Shown: positions 62,826 to 64,000 of the stretch, piece by piece | Layout of the letters: the number at the start of each line of letters is the position of its first letter | Position numbering within the stretch: the first letter of the stretch is position 1 | Assembly: GCF_036345155.1 (NCBI RefSeq) | Contig: NZ_CP107772.1 | Location: 7,006,001-7,070,000 of the forward strand | Reading direction: 5' to 3' | From: Streptomyces sp. NBC_00582 | GTDB lineage: Bacteria > Actinomycetota > Actinomycetes > Streptomycetales > Streptomycetaceae | DNA: 64,000 nucleotides | Program-made: the position numbers and the translations under genes | The notes under the pieces: model-generated | The model's database searches: none | Told to the model about the DNA's origin: nothing | Seen by the model: the letters and a program-made list of their open reading frames with translations, nothing else

Positions 62826-64000
62826 GTGCGTACGGGACGCGGACTGAGGGTGCTGTCGGTCTACGAGGGGTTCTTCTCCGGAGGGGCCCGGATCGTGCAC
62901 AGCGACGTGGTGCTGGGACTGCGGGAGGGCGGCCAGCACCACCGGGTGCTGAGCATCCACGGCGAGGTGCACCGCGAGGCCACCCGCCAGCGCATGGAGG
63001 ACGACGCCTGCTACCGGTCGCTCACCGGCGCCGACGTGGGCGTCACCTCCCTCGGCCGTACGTTCGGGATCGGGGGCACGGATCCGGCCGTCTTCAGCGG
63101 ACCGGAACTCGCCGACACCGCCCGGGCGACGGCCGACGCCGACGTGATCCTCTCCCTCAAGGAGCAGCCCCTCGCGCTGCTGCGCCAGGGGGGTCTGCCG
63201 CGCCGCCCGGTCGTGGTCTGTCTGCACCGCTCCGACCCGGAGAACCAGGGCCGCGCCCTGCACGACCTCAAGGCGGGGATCGCCGACGGGACGGTGGCGG
63301 CGGCCGTGTGCTGCGCCGAGTCGACCCGGGCGGCGTACGAGGCGGCGGGCGTCCCGTCCGCCCTGCTGCACGTGATCCCGAACGGGGTCGACCTGATCCG
63401 CTTCCGCCCGGACCCGGCCCGGCGCCTCGCCGTGCGCGCCTCGCTGCGCGTCCCGGCCGAGGCCCCGGTCGTCGTCTTCGCCGCCCGCTACGACGGCATG
63501 AAGAACGTCCCCCTGTTCCTGGCGGCGGCCCGGGCCTGGCTGGACGCGGTCCCCGAGGGGCACGTCCTGATGTGCGGGGCGGGCATGACGGCGGCGAACC
63601 CGGGCCTGACCGCCGACATCGAGGAGGCGTTCGAGGGGCGGCGGGACCGGGGCCGGCTGCGGCTGCTCGGTGTGCGGCACGACATGGAGACCGTGTACGC
63701 CGGCGCCGACGTGGTGGCCCTCACCTCCTCCTGGGGCGAGGCGGCCCCGCTCTGTCTGATCGAGGGCATGATGTGCGGCGCGGTCCCGGTCTCGACGGAC
63801 GTCGGCGACAGCGCGGCGATCGTCGCGGGCCACGGTCTGGTGACCCCGCAGGACCCGGCGGCGATCGCGGCGGCCTGGACCGAGGCGGTGGCGAACCGGG
63901 AGGCGTACGCCCCCGCCCTCGCCGCGAGCAGGGAACGCTTCAGCCGCACCCGCATGATCGCCTCGTACGCGGCCCTCATCGACCGCGTGTACGACACGAG
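62826..64000 (+). CDS. Glycosyltransferase (GT4-like), 3' end beyond window
   Basis: 391 complete codons are visible from GTG 62826 (GGTGAGGG upstream) to the right edge. N-terminal lobe: RVLSVYEGFFSGGARIVHSDVVLGLREGG. Linker: VIPNGVDLIRF. C-terminal Rossmann lobe: VVFAARYDGMKNVPLFLAAARAW, ADVVALTSSWGEAAPLCLIEGMMCGAVPVSTDVGDS, with the nucleotide-sugar Glu. No signal peptide or membrane helix. Cytoplasmic sugar transferase for a polysaccharide or glycoconjugate; acceptor unknown. The gene appears close to complete at the edge. Confidence 0.88.
   Translation, partial: MRTGRGLRVLSVYEGFFSGGARIVHSDVVLGLREGGQHHRVLSIHGEVHREATRQRMEDDACYRSLTGADVGVTSLGRTFGIGGTDPAVFSGPELADTARATADADVILSLKEQPLALLRQGGLPRRPVVVCLHRSDPENQGRALHDLKAGIADGTVAAAVCCAESTRAAYEAAGVPSALLHVIPNGVDLIRFRPDPARRLAVRASLRVPAEAPVVVFAARYDGMKNVPLFLAAARAWLDAVPEGHVLMCGAGMTAANPGLTADIEEAFEGRRDRGRLRLLGVRHDMETVYAGADVVALTSSWGEAAPLCLIEGMMCGAVPVSTDVGDSAAIVAGHGLVTPQDPAAIAAAWTEAVANREAYAPALAASRERFSRTRMIASYAALIDRVYDT

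Overview
The window is Streptomyces chromosome. It has very high G+C, frequent GTG/TTG starts, dense same-strand gene blocks and Streptomyces-specific families (DynA/DynB, SsbB, the chitosan-oligosaccharide csn operon, an AfsR-type regulator, a sortase-anchored thioester protein). As far as I recall, the gene order follows the S. coelicolor region around SCO2634-SCO2685, including ssbB (SCO2683), csnR-csnK (SCO2657-2662) and malQ (SCO2649). That comparison is from memory, not from a search. No ribosomal RNA, CRISPR array, complete insertion sequence or biosynthetic gene cluster is visible.

Left edge (1-982): a tyrosine recombinase gene of non-host codon style runs off the window next to tRNA-Arg(TCT). 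This looks like the right-hand end of an integrative element. Next (1.3-8.3 kb) come dynA-dynB, two dynamin-like GTPases for sporulation septa, then ssbB for chromosome segregation in spores, and a sortase-anchored thioester (TQXA) surface protein. EttA, a hot-dog thioesterase, an uncharacterised protein, a truncated globin (glbO) and a remnant of a gluconate permease follow (8.4-11.9 kb). A 29-bp minisatellite and a PCMT-like methyltransferase come after that (11.9-13.3 kb).

The most striking block is 13.3-24.1 kb, seven co-directional genes on the minus strand: glnX, glnH, a coiled-coil protein, pknG, a PP2C phosphatase, a von Willebrand A protein and an FHA protein. In mycobacteria and corynebacteria GlnX/GlnH/PknG sense extracellular Glu/Asp and phosphorylate an FHA protein (GarA/OdhI) that controls 2-oxoglutarate metabolism. 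Here the sensor, kinase, a matching phosphatase, an FHA partner and two uncharacterised members are encoded together, and three of the proteins carry paired N-terminal zinc ribbons.

From 24.3 to 31.1 kb lies the csnR-E-F-G-H-K operon: ROK repressor, ABC importer, GH4 glycosidase and sugar kinase, with a palindromic operator before csnR. Then come a secreted Ig-like protein, an MscS channel and an HNH nuclease. A five-gene ECF sigma/anti-sigma/ABC transporter operon occupies 34.3-38.6 kb, followed by malQ, small membrane and secreted proteins, and a SARP/AfsR-type regulator whose DNA-binding domain is split by thirteen octapeptide repeats (43.1-46.6 kb).

The right part (46.6-64 kb) holds a divergent epimerase-like/LysR pair, pepN, a cold-shock protein with a DEAD-box RNA helicase, asd, a second ECF sigma unit, a large secreted subtilisin, a Nudix hydrolase, a Tat-exported metallophosphoesterase and a glycosyltransferase cut by the edge. 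Recurrent in-frame or intergenic GC-rich tandem repeats (dynB, the FHA gene, the SARP gene, 11.9-12.3 kb, 46.5 kb) are a theme of the window.
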